NCBI RefSeq assembly: GCF_003049525.1
Contig: NZ_PYWL01000004.1
Location: 1-64,000 of the forward strand
DNA from: Lysinibacillus fusiformis
Lineage (GTDB): Bacteria > Bacillota > Bacilli > Bacillales_A > Planococcaceae
Reading direction: 5' to 3'
Length of the DNA stretch: 64,000 bases
The notes beneath the pieces are model-generated. The model was not told the DNA's origin and ran no database searches. It saw nothing but the letters and a program-made list of their open reading frames with translations. Positions 19,028 through 28,729 of the stretch are shown here, piece after piece; positions within the stretch are counted from its first letter, which is position 1, and each line of letters begins with the position of its first letter. A program made the translations under genes and the position numbers.

Positions 19028-19091
19028 GAAGGGGCTGTTATTACAATTAAAGATTTTCGTACCTCTAATTAGGTAGAGATTACAGCCTTTC
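19028..19091 (+). promoter_or_regulatory. Structured leader upstream of the first MCP gene
   Basis: GAAGGGGCTGT can pair with ACAGCCTTTC to close a domain that contains an inner hairpin (TACCT, 6-base loop, AGGTA). It lies 42 bases before the GTG start at 19134. It resembles a small cis-acting RNA domain but matches no riboswitch class I recognise, and the paralogous gene at 29995 lacks it. Confidence 0.4.
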
Positions 19092-19133
19092 AATTAAAGT
19101 CACAAAAACGAATTCAAAAAGGAGAGAATACCC

Positions 19134-20843
19134 GTGGTTCGTAATTTATCCATATTTAAAAAGTTAGTCTTATTAATGTCTATAGCAATTTTAATGGTTG
19201 CTCTTATCCAAGTAAGTGGATATACTACTATGAAAAAATTGGAGAAAAATGCAGAGAATATTTTAAAAAATCGTCTAGAACCAAGTATTATTTTATCAGA
19301 CTATAGACTTAATAATCAGATGATTGTTTCAGATATTTACCGTTCTTTACTTTTTAACGATGAAAAAGCTATTACCCAAATTAAAAATGAAGTAACTTAT
19401 GTGTTTAAAGATAATGAAAAGAATCTTAAATTACTTGAATCAACCAATATGCACTCGGATGAGAAACAAATAATAAGTGAATTGGTTCAGCTATATCCAA
19501 TTTTTAAAGAAAGCATGGAGCAAGTTTTTCAGCTAAGTCTTGCTAATAAGAATGAAGAAGCAATTAAACTCTTTGATTCAAGTGCCGAGCCTGTTCTTGA
19601 AAAAATTACGTCAAAAGGTTTGGAACTAACAGAATTGAATAAAAAAAATGCAAGTACTTTGGTAATGGAAAGTAAAGCTGAAGCGACTGAAAGAATCACA
19701 AATTCTCTAATAATATCAATTGTATTAGGAATTCTGTTTATAGTAATCGGTTTTATCGGTGTACGAAAATATCTAATTTCACCAATTGAGAAATTAAAAT
19801 ATGCTGTTCAACGAGCAGAAGCTGGGGAATTAAATTTTAGTGTAGACTATGATTCTAAGGATGAACTAGGTGTCTTAATGTCCACTTTTAGCCATATGAT
19901 TACTCACTTACGGGAACTTATTGGTCATGTGCAACAATCATCCGAACAGATGGCTGCATTTTCAGTTGAGCTTTCGGCAAGTGCGGAACAAACGAATGAG
20001 GCAAGTGAACATATTGCTTCTGTTACGTTAGAGGTAGCAAGCGGTTCAGATGACCAGGTTAGTACGATTATAGAAACTTCTAATGTTGTGAATCATATGG
20101 TACAGAATGTCCAAACAATAGCTAAAAGTTCTACTAACGTGTCAGAGGCTACTACACAAGCAAACCAACTTGCTATAGATGGAAATGATATTATTCAAAC
20201 TGCAGTTCTACAAATGAACTCGATTCAAACATCTATTGGCGGTCTAAGTGATGTTATTAGTGGATTAGGTGAGCGTTCGAATGAGATTGGACAAATCGTT
20301 GAAGTCATTACAAGTATTGCTGCACAAACCAACCTGCTTGCGTTAAATGCAGCGATTGAAGCGGCAAGAGCAGGCGAACATGGAAAAGGCTTTGCAGTCG
20401 TTTCGGAAGAAGTTCGAAAATTAGCAGAAGAATCATCTGCGTCAGCACAGAAAATCTCTAATTTAATTACAAGGATTCAAGCGGAAACAAATAAAGCGGT
20501 AGATTCCATGGAGTTCACTACAAATGAAGTTAAGACAGGTATTGACAATGTGAATATCGCAGGTGAATCTTTTGAAAAAATTCAACATGCCATTAACGAG
20601 GTTTCTGTTCAAATTCAAGAAGTATCTTTTTCTGTACAACAGATGGTAGCAGGAGCTGATCAAATGACCAAATCCATGGAACAAATTAATGAAATTGCCC
20701 AAAGCTCTGCAGAAGGGACACAAAATATTTCAGCGGCTACTGAAGAACAATTAGCCTCTATGCAGGAAATTACTGCATCTACTTCGGCACTTTCTAAAAT
20801 GGCAGAAGACTTACAAGAAAAAATAAATATGTTTAAAGTATAA
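19134..20843 (+). CDS. Methyl-accepting chemotaxis protein
   Basis: This is a membrane chemoreceptor predicted to signal to CheA/CheW, which are not encoded in this window. The 569 residues comprise an N-terminal membrane segment (about 10-30), a helical extracellular domain of the four-helix-bundle type (about 31-187), a second membrane segment ([17 protein letters not shown]), a HAMP domain (about 212-265) and a long coiled-coil signalling domain with the invariant hairpin tip ([20 protein letters not shown], then [20 protein letters not shown]). The start is GTG with GGAGAG upstream. It is paralogous to the protein at 29995, most strongly in the cytoplasmic half; the sensor halves differ more, which suggests different ligands. 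Confidence 0.95.
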   Translation: MVRNLSIFKKLVLLMSIAILMVALIQVSGYTTMKKLEKNAENILKNRLEPSIILSDYRLNNQMIVSDIYRSLLFNDEKAITQIKNEVTYVFKDNEKNLKLLESTNMHSDEKQIISELVQLYPIFKESMEQVFQLSLANKNEEAIKLFDSSAEPVLEKITSKGLELTELNKKNASTLVMESKAEATERITNSLIISIVLGILFIVIGFIGVRKYLISPIEKLKYAVQRAEAGELNFSVDYDSKDELGVLMSTFSHMITHLRELIGHVQQSSEQMAAFSVELSASAEQTNEASEHIASVTLEVASGSDDQVSTIIETSNVVNHMVQNVQTIAKSSTNVSEATTQANQLAIDGNDIIQTAVLQMNSIQTSIGGLSDVISGLGERSNEIGQIVEVITSIAAQTNLLALNAAIEAARAGEHGKGFAVVSEEVRKLAEESSASAQKISNLITRIQAETNKAVDSMEFTTNEVKTGIDNVNIAGESFEKIQHAINEVSVQIQEVSFSVQQMVAGADQMTKSMEQINEIAQSSAEGTQNISAATEEQLASMQEITASTSALSKMAEDLQEKINMFKV

Positions 20844-20859
20844 GGGGGGTGATTTATTA

Positions 20860-21570
20860 TTTTAAGGTAGTTCTTGGCTGAACTTTTGAGAGAAGCTAGA
20901 ATTAATAAGCGGAGAATAAGGTAATCAGTCGAAATAAACGTTTCTGCTTTGTGTGTCGCATGAAACGATTCAATTGTGGCATTATCAGCGGGCATTCCTT
21001 TACGGGACATGCTCATGATAATGCCTTTTGCTCGGATTGCTTGTTGGAATGCCGACAAAGTATAAACCGACCCTCCGGTCGCTCAGTAAAACACCCTTGT
21101 AAAACGGATAATGGCTGTAATTTTTCTAATACAAGGATTTCATTTTGAGTATTAAAAATGGTATAAGCAATAATTTCACCATTAAATAAATCGTGTACAC
21201 TTGATAGATATAACGTTTTCCCGCCAAAAGGTAAGTAGGTAATATCTGTAACGAGTTTCTCTAAGCGCTTTTGTGATGCAAATTCATGAATTATCTATTA
21301 TTAGCCACGTAATGTAGTTGTCCTGTTGGTTTACGTTTTTTAACTTTCACACGACATTGCTATTCGATAGCTGAAAGGCCATCTGGACCTTTCTAAAAAG
21401 TATATTGCTTCCCGTAGGTTGTTTTGAAACAATGCATTTCACCATTATTATACCAACGTGTCCATGTCTCAATTTGCGTGTCATTACGAATATTTAATTC
21501 TTCTAATATCACCTCTGTAGGAATATCTTGTAATTTCATCTCAACTGTCTTTAACTATTTCTTGCTGATA
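20860..21570 (-). pseudogene. IS3-family element, degenerate (OrfA start to OrfB end)
   Basis: Reading the minus strand from 21560, an OrfA-like start (MKLQDIPTEVILEELNIRND, then TWTRWYNNGEMHCFK) is followed, through many stops and frameshifts, by OrfB pieces such as FQQAIRAKGIIMSMSRKGMP and ADNATIESFHATHKAE. It is similar in kind to IS150-type elements. It lies between the MCP gene and the toxin gene and is inactive. Confidence 0.75.
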
Positions 21571-21937
21571 TCTCACTCTCTTTCCCATAAATAATAAATA
21601 TTAGGATACATTACCCTAAATTCAAAATACCGGACTGAAGAAAGTATTAAGTTTTATTTCAATGTACCTGTACTTATAATTGATGTTTCAACACGTAAAT
21701 CTACTTCACGTTTACGCACATCTGATGAAGGTCGTTTGCTAACTAATATCGGTGCCTAATTTTTTGCACCAATTCCATAAATTTATTGGCAAGGGTTTGA
21801 TGAAGTAAATCGGACTGAAACTAGATTTAATCTTCTTATTATGTAAAGAATGCAAGTTTTCTGTTTTCGATGAGGAAGAAAATGAAAAAGCTTTTCTGAT
21901 TTATTGTGGAAAACAAAGATCATGCGTTAAACTTAAA

Positions 21938-22042
21938 GATACAAGATACAAGATACAAGATACAAGATACAAGATACAAGATACAAGATACAAGATACAA
22001 GATACAAGATACAAGATACAAGATACAAGATACAAGATACAA
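21938..22042. repeat. Heptanucleotide tandem array, 15 perfect copies of GATACAA
   Basis: The 7-bp unit is repeated without a single mismatch over 105 bases. It ends about 120 bases upstream of the putative -10 box and about 290 bases upstream of the start codon of the MTX-type toxin gene. Perfect microsatellites of this kind change copy number by slipped-strand mispairing. It is not in a coding frame of any called gene, so any effect would be on transcription or DNA structure. Confidence 0.98.
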
Positions 22043-22163
22043 GTGCTAGGTATTCAATGAGCTCTTAGTCTTTTTAGAGTATGTTATTTTTAATTTTATA
22101 TTTTTATTAACTTTTTTTGTGACAATTAAAAAGTCTTATGGTCTATTAAAAGTAAAAAAATAG

Positions 22164-22169
22164 TATAAT
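22164..22169 (+). promoter_or_regulatory. Putative -10 box of the MTX toxin promoter
   Basis: TATAAT occurs in a segment (TAGTATAATGC ... ATTACGTACTTAT) that is conserved in the degenerate copy of this toxin upstream region at 29.4 kb. Its conservation supports function. The -35 box is not obvious. If used, the transcript leader is about 155 bases. Confidence 0.45.
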
Positions 22170-22333
22170 GCAGTTGGAATTACGTACTTATATCATTAGA
22201 ATTCAAAATACGCGTTAACAAAATACGCTTTTGTGTATGAATTTCGCTGCAATTACATAGTATTTGCTCATTTTTGTGAAGCGGACTATTGTTTTTAGTG
22301 TGGCAGAATATACTCAAAAAGGAGAAGATATCT

Positions 22334-23359
22334 ATGAAAAAGAGAAAATACTTAGTACAAAAAACTTTAACTATAGCTGCAATTGCATCAATGGGAACAA
22401 CACTTGCTTTAGGATCTCCAAGTTTAGTTAGTGCAAATCAAATTAGTACTTCTGGAGAACAAGGTGTTCTAGCAGAAAATACGCCCACTAGTATTATTGA
22501 ACAAGCAAACGCAGTTGGTATTACAGATGTTAAATCGGAATTAGATAAAATAGGAAAACACTATTATGCTAATGAAATTGCTGGAACAAAATACTTTTCA
22601 AAAGGGCTTCCACTAACTTTTAAACCCAATCCAGAAAGTGTTGTGACAGAGCTTAACTTTAGTATAACGAGTAATACTTTGAATAATCTGAACTATGATA
22701 CTACAACAATTAGTTACGTAACAGTAGGCGAACTTGATAACACAAAAACTCCTTTAGAACAAACGCTTACAACAGTGAGTTACAGTGAGAGTGTACAAGA
22801 AACAACATCGACAGCGACACAAAATGGTTTTAAAGTTGGAGGGTCCGGTGACCTATTATTTGGAGTTCCACTATTAGTAGAAGGTTTAAAAATTAATGCA
22901 GAATTTAATTCTTCTACTACAAGCACAACAGCAAAAAGCGTGACAAGAACATTAACGTCACCTTCCCAAAATATAAGAGTGCCATCGGGTAAAAAATATA
23001 GAGCAGTTGCCGTTTTAAAACAATTAAATTTTTGGGGTGATGTTTCGTTTACTGGTGAAGGAATCAATCCGATGACTACAATAAAAGGGAGGGCAATATA
23101 TACTGCGCCAAATGGTAGTTATTGGGAAGATCACACTTGGAGAAAATATACGGCCCAATTTTGGAATGAACTAACTAATGCTCAGAAAAATGATTTAAAT
23201 GGAATCGAATTTATTTACTATCCAAGTACTGGAGGAGTTAGAGTAAAAGCACAAGGGACTGCTAAATTCGAAGGTGTAATGGGTAGTAAACTAGAAGTAG
23301 ATATTTTAGATGTTACAAATCCAGCAAGCCCCATGTTAGTGGAAACAAGAAGTTTTTAA
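22334..23359 (+). CDS. MTX2/MTX3-type mosquitocidal toxin family protein (ETX/MTX2)
   Basis: This is a predicted secreted beta-pore-forming toxin. The 341-residue protein has a signal peptide (MKKRKYLVQKTLTIAAIASM..., cut near VSA-NQ), an N-terminal receptor-binding-like part, and the family core: SYSESVQETTSTATQNGFKV, a Ser/Thr-rich amphipathic region (FNSSTTSTTAKSVTRTL) and RVPSGKKYRAVAVLKQLNF, the counterpart of PVPAGRKYLVEYRFE in the other toxin. The C-terminal part holds GVRVKAQGTAKFEGVMGSKL. ATG 22334 has AAAGGAG at a good distance; the longer frame from 22289 does not. Truncated copies of this gene occur at 27.4 and 29.35 kb. Mtx2 and Mtx3 are the nearest known types, but I cannot rank identity by eye. 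Confidence 0.88.
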   Translation: MKKRKYLVQKTLTIAAIASMGTTLALGSPSLVSANQISTSGEQGVLAENTPTSIIEQANAVGITDVKSELDKIGKHYYANEIAGTKYFSKGLPLTFKPNPESVVTELNFSITSNTLNNLNYDTTTISYVTVGELDNTKTPLEQTLTTVSYSESVQETTSTATQNGFKVGGSGDLLFGVPLLVEGLKINAEFNSSTTSTTAKSVTRTLTSPSQNIRVPSGKKYRAVAVLKQLNFWGDVSFTGEGINPMTTIKGRAIYTAPNGSYWEDHTWRKYTAQFWNELTNAQKNDLNGIEFIYYPSTGGVRVKAQGTAKFEGVMGSKLEVDILDVTNPASPMLVETRSF

Positions 23360-23772
23360 AATTTATTTTTTAATATCTGAATCAATTATAAATCATATTT
23401 TTCAAGAGCCTAGACTACCCCTATTAAGTAAACTTATGTTTATAAAATTATGTTGCAAAACCCAATTGGTAAACCTAATGTATATGGTTAAAGACAGGGA
23501 GAACAGTTGTATGTCGAAATCCGACAACGAAGTCTTTTGCATAAATTTGGCCCTCAATAGGCGTAGTCTGAAAATGGATGCTAAAACTAATTAATTGATA
23601 TTAGAGACAAATACTTGGACATTCATTAAGTTAATTTTTTGATTATTTTGAGTGTTTTGGTGTAGAAGCTGCTGATGAATTTAGTTTGAGGCTTTTAGTG
23701 TTTATATAAAAATCAGACAACTGTGATTAGTTATCTGTCTTAGTATCTTTAGTCATCTCAATTACTTTCAAT

Positions 23773-23838
23773 GGCTGCTTTAATTTCTTCTAGTGATATC
23801 CTGCTTCAAGTAATTTGAGTTGTTTGTTCTAATTTATT
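23773..23838 (-). repeat. 66-bp inverted repeat, left arm (small-gene remnant)
   Basis: Read on the minus strand, this arm matches 25869-25934 in 64 of 66 positions. Its translation (KLEQTTQ, then across a frame change SLEEIKAAIESN) resembles the helix of SinI- or MerR-like small regulators, so each arm is probably a broken copy of one small gene. The two arms flank the Fic gene. Confidence 0.8.
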
Positions 23839-24140
23839 TATCTATTTTCCTTATTTATATTTTGTTTCATCTCTAGACTTTAAAAATATTAAAACTCGCT
23901 AGAAATATCAAAAAGGCGGTATTTGGTAGAAATAAAAATACTCGCTTTGTGAAGTTTGGTCATAAGCGTTTATAACGGTCCGTCGACATTAAAAATGTAT
24001 TGAGCTCATCAAATACATCCCTGCTCTGTCATCTTCAGTAAATCTAAATTAATACGACTAAATAGCTTCACCGTATTTATTATTTCTTTTCCGGTAGCAA
24101 TTAGTATGGACCTGACAGGGTAAAGAGCATCTTTTTTCCT

Positions 24141-24184
24141 CCTAATTTTTAATTATCTCCTTTTCTAGACAATTAAAAATTAGG
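24141..24184. repeat. 14-bp perfect inverted repeat
   Basis: CCTAATTTTTAATT pairs with AATTAAAAATTAGG across 16 bases. It is AT-rich and may act as a weak hairpin. Confidence 0.5.
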
Positions 24185-24639
24185 AATTTAAATAACAGGG
24201 AAATAAGATTTTCCGCTTATGAATAACCTATCTATTAGCACAGATTTTTGTAGTCAAATTTTAATATTTGTACATTCCGAAAAAGTTTTAAAGCCTGTAC
24301 AGTTCTTACTACACTATTAACCAGTCGCCGATTTCAATAACGACAACTGATTGGATAATGTTTCTTTGTTCACTACCTGATATATAAAAGTGGGTATTGT
24401 AACTTGCTATTTATTTAGAAGTATCGTTACAAATACTTTTTTTGAAAAATATAAGAGCGAATAAGTGAATGGCTTGTTTACTTATTCTACCAGGCTATAA
24501 TTGTGCTAGAGAAGTAAATATTCTTAAATCAAAAGACAGTATAGGGGAGGGTATTACTTGTATTTAAGTAACCTTGTGAAGATTTTCATTTGACAATAAT
24601 AATATGTATGTTTGTAACAAAGGAAAGTAGGAGGGGAAA

Positions 24640-25680
24640 ATGAGAAATTTTTTCGAAGATCAGTATAAATATAATGGTGTGAATCAAATAATAAACTTAG
24701 TAAGTGAAATTAGTGAATATAAAGGAAAGTTAACTGCTTATCAAGAGCAAAGATCTGATATGTTTACTAACCTAGAAAATGCTATGCCAATACAATACAT
24801 AAAAAACTATGTTTCAATTTATGAGGATATAAAAGTTTCCAATAAACGATTAAAAGAACTTATTTTAGAAGATATAATACCCCAATCGATCTCAGAAGAT
24901 GCGATATTCTGTTATTATGAAACTCTAACGCTTGTGCATAAAAAATCTAATGTTTTAGATATTAGCCCAGATACTATACAAGAATTACATTTTCAATTAA
25001 TACATTTTATTACCTCTGATGGTGCAAAATGGCGCCAAAAACCATTCTCTATCCCCGGAATACTGGAGAAAGGGATGTACACGAAAGTTTATCGTCCTCT
25101 TCCACCTGAAAAAATTCAAATGGCTGTAGAACATTTATGCAACCAGTATAATTTAATAAACTGTAAAAAAGAATTGCCTACTATTCTACTGATAGCTCAT
25201 TTTATATTCAATCTTTATTGCATAATTCCATTTAGTCAAGGTAATGGAAGGGTAACTATAATGTTAATGCAATTATTACTAATAAAAAGCGGCCATACAT
25301 TTGTAAAATATGTTTGTTTAGATGAACATATAAAGAAAAGAGAGACAGAATACTATGAAGCAATCTATAAATCATCGGCAAATTGGTACTGTAATGAGCA
25401 CAATATTAGCTTTTGGTTAAAAATATTCCTGACTATTATTTTAGATACTTATAAAAATCTACATAATAGAGTAAAGGATTCTATAAGTAGACAGACTAAG
25501 ACAGAGAGAATTCAGAATTTTGTTCTTAATCACGAACAACCTTTTACAAAAGAATACATTCGAAGTATGTATCCTGATATAGGCGAAAGTACAATTAGTA
25601 AAGCTTTAAATGATTTACAATTAGTAGGTGAAATTAAACTTGTTTCAAAAGGGAAAAATGCGTGCTGGATGAAAGTCTAA
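24640..25680 (+). CDS. Fic-fold protein with degenerate catalytic motif
   Basis: Fic enzymes transfer AMP or related groups to protein hydroxyls using an HPFxxGNGRxxR motif. The 346-residue protein shows the fold region FIFNLYCIIPFSQGNGRVTI at about 188-207. The catalytic His is replaced by Ile196, the acidic metal ligand by Gln200, and the second Arg of GRxxR by Ile207, while GNGR (201-204) is kept. Normal AMPylation is therefore unlikely. The N-terminal half is helical, and the C-terminal part (about 290-346; KEYIRSMYPDIGESTISKAL then NDLQLVGEIKLV) looks like a winged helix, common in bacterial Fic proteins. GGAGGGG precedes the ATG. The frame is intact over 1 kb, so a non-catalytic or altered function is possible. 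The gene lies between 66-bp inverted repeats. Confidence 0.85.
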   Translation: MRNFFEDQYKYNGVNQIINLVSEISEYKGKLTAYQEQRSDMFTNLENAMPIQYIKNYVSIYEDIKVSNKRLKELILEDIIPQSISEDAIFCYYETLTLVHKKSNVLDISPDTIQELHFQLIHFITSDGAKWRQKPFSIPGILEKGMYTKVYRPLPPEKIQMAVEHLCNQYNLINCKKELPTILLIAHFIFNLYCIIPFSQGNGRVTIMLMQLLLIKSGHTFVKYVCLDEHIKKRETEYYEAIYKSSANWYCNEHNISFWLKIFLTIILDTYKNLHNRVKDSISRQTKTERIQNFVLNHEQPFTKEYIRSMYPDIGESTISKALNDLQLVGEIKLVSKGKNACWMKV

Positions 25681-25868
25681 CCTTAAAAGTATGAGGAATG
25701 CATATTACTATAAAAATAACTGTTATGCTAAAGGGATATAGGGATTAAACATACCAAGGCACTTATCTGTGCCTCTGTTTGACTAATGTGTAAATTGTGA
25801 GGTTTCTAGCAGTTACACCCAAGGTAATCCAAGCATAAAAAGGATACAAAATATAAATGAGAAAACAA

Positions 25869-25934
25869 AATAAATTAGAACAAACAACTCAAATTACTTG
25901 AAGCAGGATATCCCTAGAAGAAATTATAGCAGCC
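25869..25934 (+). repeat. 66-bp inverted repeat, right arm (small-gene remnant)
   Basis: This arm is the near-exact inverted copy of 23773-23838. An ATG with coding potential (MRKQNKLEQTTQIT) begins 12 bases upstream, followed by an in-frame stop and then SLEEIIAAFEDC in the same frame. It is a decayed copy of a small regulator-like gene. Confidence 0.8.
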
Positions 25935-26152
25935 TTTGAGGATTGTATATTACAGTTGTTTGTTTTTTTATATAAACAACAAAAAAGCTGCTAACTAGAA
26001 TGATATGCTCCCAATTAGGTAGACAGATTAAAAAATCTGTTTATCTAATTGGGAGCTTTTTTTGAGGCGAAGTAAACATCCAATCTAGTTAAAATTACAT
26101 ATCCTTATGGTGATTATTTAAATATATCCCCAAACTTTACATAGCTAGAAAA

Positions 26153-26368
26153 ATGAAATATGAGGCAATTGAACGTGATCGTATTGAGATTGTTAAGTAC
26201 TGTATGAAGAACCAGAAAAATTATCAGTTGTCAGCGCACACCTACGGTGTTTCGTATCAACAGGTGTTTCAATGGAAGAAGAAATTTGAAACTAACGGTG
26301 AAGAGGGATTATGGGATCGCCGTGGTCGCACAAAAAAAGATGAAGTCGAATTAGCCGTTGAGGAGTAA
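26153..26368 (+). pseudogene. IS3-family OrfA (premature stop)
   Basis: The 71-residue frame carries the helix-turn-helix (LSAHTYGVSYQQVFQWKKKF, then NGEEGLWDRRGR). It ends at a TAA after LAVEE, and the normal leucine-zipper tail (ECENERLREENLF) continues beyond the stop in the same frame. The transposase is therefore truncated. Confidence 0.8.
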
Positions 26369-26464
26369 TTGAAATTAGAATTTCAACATATTGAATGTGA
26401 AAATGAACGTTTACGTGAAGAAAATTTATTTTAAAAACGCTATTCAGCGATTCATGAATTACAT

Positions 26465-27256
26465 CGAGAGGAAAAACTTTTGATTCTTTTACTATGTGAA
26501 ATAGCTGGTGTTATGCTTGAAGCTTACTATAAGTGGCTAAGTTGTAAGTCTAACAGAGAAGGTGAAAATGAAGCAATTTGTTAAAGGACATTCATCTCCT
26601 TTACCAACAAGTAGATGGTATTTACGGCTATCATCGTACAACGTAGACCATCAATCGTCGGCGAAAAGAAAATAATCAAGCGAAGGTTAACGAAAAGCGT
26701 ATATATCATTTAATGCAAATTAGTGAATTGAAGTCTGTTATTCGTAGAAAGCGCAAGCTTTATCGAAAATCCCCAGCACGTCATGTGGCGGAGAACGTAT
26801 TGAATCGAGCATTTACATCGGAAAAACCTAATGAAAAATGGTGTACAGACGTCATAAAACTTAATTATGGACACGGGAAAAAAGCTTATTTAAGAGCAAT
26901 TATCGATTTATATGATGGTTCAATTGTGAGTTATGTGTTCGGTCATTCGAATAATAATTCCCTTGTTTTCAAAACAACCAAATCAGCTATTTAATCATTA
27001 CAATCAGCCATTAATACATAGTGACCGAGGTATTCAATATACATCGAAGGAATTTAAGCGAATTGTAGAAAAAGCCAATATGACACAAAGTATGTCCCGT
27101 GTTTGTCTATGTATTGATAACGGACCAATTGAATCATTTTGGGGAACATTGAAGTGTGAGAAGTATTATTTACATAAATACAATTCATATGAAGAGTTAA
27201 AACTAGCGATTGATGATTATATTCATTTTCACAATTACTATCGTTATCAGAAATGA
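26465..27256 (+). pseudogene. IS3-family OrfB (multiple frameshifts)
   Basis: Two in-frame pieces survive: 26713-26994 with the first catalytic Asp in KWCTDVIKLNYG and the second region IIDLYDGSIV, and 26933-27256 with HSDRGIQYTSKEF and NGPIESFWGTLKCE, which carries the catalytic Glu. They lie in different frames, with more damage upstream of 26700. The three catalytic residues can be seen but no intact OrfB can be made. Confidence 0.85.
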
Positions 27257-27257
27257 T

Positions 27258-27300
27258 TAAGCGGCTTGAGTCTGTTAGAATTCAGGACTCAAGCCGCTTA
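27258..27300. terminator. IS-borne hairpin terminator
   Basis: TAAGCGGCTTGAGTC pairs perfectly (15 bp) with GACTCAAGCCGCTTA around 13 bases. It lies just after the OrfB end inside the IS right end. Confidence 0.7.
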
Positions 27301-27424
27301 ATACATTTTTTATTATTTCCACTGTCTACTTGACAGGGTGCAGTTCAGATTCAGTAAGCAGCCAATACATTTTATCATTCAACATTTGAAATACTTAAAA
27401 TTCCACAACGCCTATTAAGGACCA

Positions 27425-27648
27425 ATTTATGCCATGTACATTAGGTCACCAATTAGGTTTTGCAACATAATTTTATAAACATAAGTTTGCTTAATAGGAG
27501 TAGTCTAGCTTTTTGAAAAATATAATTTATGAAATTGATTCAGTTAATAACTTCTTGTTTCCACTAACATGGGGTTTGCTGGATTTGTAACATCTAAAAT
27601 ATCTACTTCTAGTTTACTACCCATTACACCTTCGAATTTTTGACAATA
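27425..27648 (-). pseudogene. MTX-toxin gene fragment: 3' end and downstream region, inverted
   Basis: On the minus strand, AAATTCGAAGGTGTAATGGG and the following bases through the codons for VTNPANPMLVETRS are almost identical to the 3' end of the intact toxin gene (23267-23357), and similarity continues about 110 bases downstream (for example AAACTTATGTTTATAAAATT). Coding similarity stops abruptly at 27648. Only about the last 30 codons remain. Confidence 0.9.
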
Positions 27649-27699
27649 TACTAATTTATTCACTTCAAAGAGGTCATAAGATTTTTTAATTGTCACAGA

Positions 27700-28510
27700 A
27701 AAGGAGGCACGTACTTATTTACTAGAAGCTGAATTTACAATTTCCATTTTTAAAGGCTATACGAGATGAAAAGGAAGGCGAAGAAACAACTAATTAACAA
27801 GTTAAAAGTATCAAACTATTAAAGATACTTTTCGGTTGTATCAGTTGAAAAATATGACACGTTATTTATGTTATTTACAAATGTAAGTCCCAGTGGTTAT
27901 TATAAATGGCTCCAAAATAGTAAAGAACAAGCGATACGTGAAGAAGCGAATACGTACTATTAAAAGCGATTTATGAAAAGGGAAAGTGGGGTATAGAGGA
28001 CTTTACATGGCACTAGAATAACTACTTGAGCTCCCGATGAATCATAAAAAATTCTACAATTAATGCGTAAATTCAATTTATATTCGAAAGTAAGACATGC
28101 AAATTCTTATCGAAAATCTCTTTAAAGATACAGAAATACATCGTCAAATCCTAATCATCTAAACCCTAATTTTCATCAAATAGAGCCAGGCTAAGTGTTT
28201 AAACAGCGTATCTATTGTGTATTAAGGATGTTGCAACACGAAGTATCGACAAGTTTACGCATATAGTTTGTTAATTGTATGATAAAGAATTAGAAGAGCA
28301 TTTTAATGACAATGTACATCCAGAAGCTATGATTCATTCAGATCATTTTTCCATTATACAAACCCAGCATTTCAAAAATAGGTTAAAGAAATGGGATTAC
28401 TTCAGTCAATGTCTAGCCGAGAAAACTGCCTAGATAATTTACCAATAGAGTAATTATTTGGTCATTTTAAAGATGAAAGAGACTATAAAGAAGCTGAAAG
28501 CTTAGAAGAA
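27700..28510 (+). pseudogene. IS3-family OrfAB remnant, heavily degenerate
   Basis: Fragments in shifting frames include a VSPSGYYKWLQNSKEQAIRE-like stretch, ALLKAIYEKGKWGIEDFT-like pieces, and near the end HPEAMIHSDHFSIIQTQHF and SMSRENCLDNLPIE. These match the order of IS150-like OrfB. Many stops occur, so the element is dead. Confidence 0.7.
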
Positions 28511-28690
28511 TATAGATCATATAGCACTACCAATACAAAAAAGCAATGGACACTTTGTTCGAATCGAACAGAATGTACCTTGTTTTTTGTTTTTCCACTT
28601 AGAAGTTTCAATATTCGTTTCAGATTGAAGGCGAATTTTGTTGTGGCTCCTTGTATTTCCGTGCCAAATAAGCCCACGGTTTAGACCAAA
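28483..28690 (-). pseudogene. DDE transposase C-terminal remnant (IS1182-like)
   Basis: A 64-residue minus-strand frame reads GLFGTEIQGATTKFAFNLKR then ILKLLSGKTKN, which resembles the C-terminal helix of DDE transposases of the IS1182/IS5 kind. Nothing upstream of it remains. Family assignment is tentative. Confidence 0.45.
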
Positions 28691-28729
28691 TAGGTCAACT
28701 TATCATGCAATGGGAAGATGTTAATTTCT

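Larger units (their letters stand above)
17640..19130. other. AT-rich spacer with structured elements
   Basis: Two open frames (17751-18026 and 18133-18342, plus strand) have no clear ribosome binding sites or recognisable domains and I do not call them genes. Two structured elements at 18378-18434 and 19028-19091 are listed separately. Confidence 0.4.
23500..24630. other. Spacer downstream of the MTX gene
   Basis: No intact gene is present. It contains the left arm of a 66-bp inverted repeat (23773-23838) and a 14-bp inverted repeat (24141-24154 with 24171-24184). Short protein-like fragments on the minus strand near 23900-24010 are not identifiable. Confidence 0.45.
26001..27347 (+). mobile_element. 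IS3-family (IS150-like) insertion sequence, complete ends, inactive
   Basis: Ends at 26001 (TGATATGCTCCC...GTAGACAG) and 27347 (reverse complement TGAACTGCACCC...GTAGACAG) form an imperfect terminal inverted repeat of about 26 bp. Inside are OrfA and OrfB pieces. A strong hairpin with a T-run at 26007-26063 lies inside the left end and a 15-bp-stem hairpin at 27258-27300 lies inside the right end. No convincing target duplication is seen. The length of 1347 bp is normal for IS3 elements. Confidence 0.8.

Noticed and set aside
21938..22042. Tandem array as a CRISPR array
   Set aside because: The units are 7 bp with no spacers; a CRISPR needs 20-40-bp repeats separated by unique spacers and cas genes, none of which are present.
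26007..26063. Strong hairpin with T-run as terminator of the Fic gene
   Set aside because: It lies inside the left end of the IS element and contains its inverted repeat, so it is better assigned to the IS, although it could also stop transcription.
27258..27300. 15-bp-stem hairpin as an integron attC-like site
   Set aside because: No integrase and no R/L box layout; it is inside the IS3 element just after OrfB and is a terminator-like structure.
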